Source: Vulcanimicrobiota bacterium
GTDB lineage: Bacteria; Vulcanimicrobiota; Vulcanimicrobiia; Vulcanimicrobiales; Vulcanimicrobiaceae
Direction: 5' to 3'
NCBI GenBank assembly: GCA_019232905.1
Contig: JAFANA010000134.1
Location: forward strand, 1 to 53,924
DNA length: 53,924 nt
Shown: positions 52,227 to 53,924 of the stretch, in pieces
Layout of the letters: every line of letters begins with the position of its first letter
How positions within the stretch are numbered: position 1 is the stretch's first letter
The notes under the pieces: model-generated
Told to the model about the DNA's origin: nothing
Databases searched by the model: none
Seen by the model: the letters and a program-made list of their open reading frames with translations, nothing else
Translations under genes and position numbers: made by a program

Positions 52227-52351
52227 GGGGGGGACAATGCGGAACCGTCAATCAGTCGGGTTCCGCCGCGGCCCCCACCCTTCGTGCGCAGGTAGTCCAG
52301 CCGCGTAACCGCACAGCATCCTGCTATGCGCTCCTCTTCTTTTTCGGCAAG

Positions 52352-52381
52352 AGGCCCCGGGGAATTTAATCCCCGGGGCCT
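52352..52381. repeat. 12-bp GC-rich stem-loop after fliE
   Basis: AGGCCCCGGGGA and TCCCCGGGGCCT pair perfectly around ATTTAA. It lies 31 bases past the fliE stop and may stop or slow transcripts of the flgB-flgC-fliE operon or protect their 3-prime ends. No T-run follows it on the minus strand, so it is not a classical intrinsic terminator. Confidence 0.6.
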
Positions 52382-52411
52382 CCGCCTATCCGCCTGGGCG
52401 AAAACTTTTGA

Positions 52412-52753
52412 CTAGAACTGCATCCGTTCGACTTCGGTGTAGGCGTCCATGATTTTGTTGCGGACGGCCATCGTGAACTGCATCGCAAGCGACGCCTCTT
52501 CAACCGCTTTGACGGTCCCGACTTGGTCGTTGCTCTTGCCGGTCGCGAGGTCCGTCGACTTCTGCTGCGCCGTAAGCATTTGGTCGTTCACGTTGCCGAG
52601 CATCTGGCTCAATGTGTCTTTGAACGACGAGGACGCGCTTTGGTCGGCATCATCGGGCAGCGGTTGCGATTTCGGAGCACCCGGCGCGATATCGGGGGCG
52701 AACGATCCGGGCGTGACTGCGTTGATGGCCCTGCCGTAGCTGTTGATATCCAT
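52412..52753 (-). CDS. fliE: flagellar hook-basal body protein FliE
   Basis: 113 aa. The helical core SFKDTLSQMLGNVNDQMLTAQQKSTDLATGKSNDQVGTVKAVEEASLAMQFTMAVRNKIMDAYTEVERMQF is diagnostic of FliE, which joins the MS ring to the rod. The first 45 residues are a disordered Pro/Ser-rich lead. Order flgB-flgC-fliE is the usual one; in many bacteria fliF follows, but here the next gene is flgF after a structured gap, so the MS-ring and motor genes lie elsewhere. Confidence 0.94.
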   Translation of the reverse strand: MDINSYGRAINAVTPGSFAPDIAPGAPKSQPLPDDADQSASSSFKDTLSQMLGNVNDQMLTAQQKSTDLATGKSNDQVGTVKAVEEASLAMQFTMAVRNKIMDAYTEVERMQF

Positions 52754-52772
52754 CTTCCTCTATATGCGCTGC

Positions 52773-53222
52773 TTAGCTCTTGAGTATTGAAATGTCGGCC
52801 GTTCCCATCGCTTGCGTCTCCTGGATCGCGGCGACGTTGGCCTGATAGGCGCGCGACGCGGCCATCAGGTCGACCATCTCTTTGACGACCTGGACGTTCG
52901 GATAGTGCACGTATCCGCGCGCGTCGGCTTCCGGGTTGCCGGGATCGAAGACGAGGCGATCGGGGCTGTTATCGTTCTGGATGCCGAGCACCTGAACGCC
53001 CTCGACGTTTGCCTTCTCCGGCTGGGTCGGATCGAACGGATCGGCGCTCGGATCGGTTGCGCCCGGCTTTTGCGCGAACACCACCAGCTGACGTTTGAAG
53101 GCTCCGCCTTGCGGAGTGCGCGTCGTGTTGGCGTTGGCGATGTTGTTCGCGATGACGTCCATCGCGAGGCGCTCGGCGGAGAGACCGGACGCGCTGACCT
53201 CGACGGAATCGTAATAGCCCAT
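52773..53222 (-). CDS. flgC: flagellar proximal rod protein FlgC
   Basis: 149 aa, near the usual 134-150. N-terminus SVEVSASGLSAERLAMDVIANNIANANTTRTPQGGAFKRQLVVF and C-terminus YVHYPNVQVVKEMVDLMAASRAYQANVAAIQETQAM are full matches to FlgC. It shares TAATG with flgB. Part of the proximal rod with FlgB and FlgF. Confidence 0.96.
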   Translation of the reverse strand: MGYYDSVEVSASGLSAERLAMDVIANNIANANTTRTPQGGAFKRQLVVFAQKPGATDPSADPFDPTQPEKANVEGVQVLGIQNDNSPDRLVFDPGNPEADARGYVHYPNVQVVKEMVDLMAASRAYQANVAAIQETQAMGTADISILKS

Positions 53223-53659
53223 TAGTTCGTCTGCTCCGTGATCGCTTCGCGGAAGAATTTATACTGCTCTTGCAAGAGCTGCGACATCGTCTGCGAGTAC
53301 CCGGTGTTCTCGGAAAGCTTCGCCATCTCTTGATCGACGTCGACGTTGCTGCCGTCGACGCGCATCTGGACAGTCGAATCGACCGTCGCCTGTGGATCGA
53401 ACGCCACGGGCATCTCGGCGCCGTCGAGCGTGAACTGCCGGTCGTTATCGGTCGCGAGCGTCAGCTCGTCGGTCGAGGCGGGCGTACCGAGCGACGCCTC
53501 CAGCGCGTCCTTGAAGTTTGTCGTGGAGCGCCGGTAGTTCGGCGTGTTCACGTTGGCCAGATTATTGCTGATCTGGGCGTTCTCGAGACCTGCGCCTTTG
53601 ATCGCGTTGCCGAGCAAGTCGGTGGTTTGACCAAAGGAAATAGGGTTGATGTCGGCCAT
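53222..53659 (-). CDS. flgB: flagellar proximal rod protein FlgB
   Basis: 145 aa. Rod family N-terminus: LLGNAIKGAGLENAQISNNLANVNTPNYRRSTTNFKDAL; middle and C-terminus VDSTVQMRVDGSNVDVDQEMAKLSENTGYSQTMSQLLQEQYKFFREAI as in FlgB. I start it at ATG 53659 (AGAGGG just before). The frame continues upstream, but that part has no family sequence and crosses a palindrome. First gene of the flagellar block in this window. Confidence 0.95.
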   Translation of the reverse strand: MADINPISFGQTTDLLGNAIKGAGLENAQISNNLANVNTPNYRRSTTNFKDALEASLGTPASTDELTLATDNDRQFTLDGAEMPVAFDPQATVDSTVQMRVDGSNVDVDQEMAKLSENTGYSQTMSQLLQEQYKFFREAITEQTN

Positions 53660-53924
53660 CCCTCTTCGTATCGGCTTCCTAGGCGCCACTCTTGAGGTTT
53701 TGTTGGCCTGGCGGCTGGGTTCGGCCGCGGGGACGCCCGGATTTTCACGTCGTGTGAAAATCCGAGCTCGCCTCTGACGCGCTCCTGCGCATCCTGCGCC
53801 CGCGCGGCTTTCACACGCCCCGCGACAAGCCCCAAGCCTACGACCAATCCAAAACCAACAAGACCTCAAGACCTGTGAAATCGCAAGTCCATACTTCGTT
53901 CACATGAAGTTGCGTGACGAATTC
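53660..53924 (-). promoter_or_regulatory. upstream region of the flgB operon with repeated TTTCAC motifs
   Basis: 265 bases without a convincing gene. TTTCAC or its complement recurs at about 53743-53748, 53754-53760, 53809-53815, 53874-53880 and, as TTCACATGAA, at 53899-53908. Such clustering before the first flagellar operon suggests operator sites, but no known regulator site is matched and no clear sigma-28 or sigma-54 promoter was found. The stretch to the right edge may also include the end of the upstream gene. Confidence 0.3.
53738..53764. repeat. perfect hairpin upstream of flgB (family copy C)
   Basis: Arms CGGATTTTCAC (53738-53748) and GTGAAAATCCG (53754-53764), loop GTCGT; the inner ten bases of each arm give the same 10-5-10 core and GGRTTTNCRC pattern as copies A and B. 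On the minus strand GGCGAGCTC precedes it, and copy A is preceded by GGGCGAG. It lies 79 bases before the flgB start. Confidence 0.75.

Larger units (their letters stand above)
52166..52411. other. highly structured intergenic spacer between fliE and flgF
   Basis: 246 bases with no gene. From flgF outward: ACGAA/TTCGT (52180-52193); the 10-5-10 hairpin (52202-52226); a G-run 52229-52233 able to pair with C-run 52272-52276 around inner arms GCGGAACC/GGTTCCGC (52239-52246, 52259-52266); GTGCG/CGCAC (52284-52288, 52310-52314); AGCA/TGCT; a T-run 52340-52344 on the plus strand; and a 12-bp stem at 52352-52381. On the minus strand TTGACG (52251-52246) could be a -35 for flgF but the -10 is poor. 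It could be a leader RNA of flgF or a small plus-strand RNA; I cannot name a known RNA family. Confidence 0.6.

Noticed and set aside
52202..52344. c-di-GMP riboswitch, SRP RNA or 6S RNA in the fliE-flgF gap
   Set aside because: The conserved cores of these RNAs (for example the GGAAGG-containing loop of SRP RNA) are not present on either strand.
52352..52381. Intrinsic terminator of flgB-flgC-fliE
   Set aside because: The stem is strong, but the bases after it on the minus strand are not T-rich; kept as a stem-loop only.
53660..53869. Upstream extension of the flgB frame as a signal-bearing N-terminus
   Set aside because: Arg/Ala-rich without a family match and crosses the perfect palindrome; the rod protein start at 53659 fits the family.
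1..53924. tRNA, rRNA, CRISPR array, insertion sequence or prophage genes
   Set aside because: I looked for tRNA T-loop patterns, regular spaced repeats, transposase or integrase motifs and terminal inverted repeats and found none that held up; this was by eye, so a very divergent RNA could be missed.

Overview
This is a GC-rich chromosomal window from a flagellated bacterium with two membranes. The double membrane is shown by P- and L-ring genes (flgI, flgH), a TonB-receptor-like barrel end at the left edge and an O-antigen-type nucleotide-sugar pathway. Several traits sit outside the classical Proteobacteria: a short EF-Ts, FliW paired with CsrA, a FlgJ that is only a rod-binding domain, and a FlgH without a lipoprotein cysteine. 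Together with many GTG/TTG starts and one-to-four-base gene overlaps, these make me think of the Eremiobacterota/Vulcanimicrobiota (WPS-2) group. That placement is an inference from memory of such genomes, not a search result.

Layout. 1-3789: end of a probable TonB-dependent receptor, a secreted putative lipoprotein, a Nudix hydrolase and an APC amino-acid permease. 3810-12210 (minus): a tightly packed housekeeping operon read as rpsB, tsf, pyrH, frr, a 67-codon unknown gene, uppS, cdsA, dxr, rseP, ispG and a copper-amine-oxidase-N-like secreted protein. It joins translation, phospholipid, isoprenoid and envelope-stress functions. 12463-31359: an envelope-glycan and sulfation region. rmlB and rmlA (with two methyltransferases) plus wecE and an acyltransferase fit synthesis of a dTDP-4-amino-4,6-dideoxy sugar and its acylated form. 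Around them lie a PhyH-type dioxygenase, a five-bladed-propeller glycosidase-like protein, a WbqC protein, glycosyltransferases, a sulfotransferase, sulfate activation genes (cysD, cysNC), a TSUP permease, a PHP phosphatase and an ExeA-like ATPase operon. 31356-53659 (minus): flagellar genes in transcription order flgB-flgC-fliE, then flgF-flgG-flgA-flgH-flgI-flgJ-flgN-flgK-flgL-fliW-csrA, then fliC, three large glycosyltransferases, and flaG-fliD-fliS-fliT-like.

How they work together. The flagellar block builds rod, rings, hook junction, filament and cap. The three glycosyltransferases inside it probably glycosylate flagellin or a co-regulated surface glycan. Two sites that closely match sigma-28 promoters stand before fliC and flaG. 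The fliC leader carries a hairpin with GGA in its loop and a GGAGGA Shine-Dalgarno, the arrangement by which CsrA, held in check by FliW, represses flagellin translation in Bacillus; fliW and csrA lie immediately upstream.

Most unusual signals: (i) a family of three 25-base perfect hairpins with related arms in the leaders of rpsB, flgF and flgB; (ii) an in-frame, GC-palindrome-rich extra segment inside dxr; (iii) a highly structured fliE-flgF spacer; (iv) a sulfation module with a possible built-in by-product phosphatase; (v) an operon of an ExeA-like ATPase, an unrecognised 495-aa protein and a glycosyltransferase. No tRNA, rRNA, CRISPR array, insertion sequence or phage gene was recognised. 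No stretch longer than 300 bases lacks a gene.
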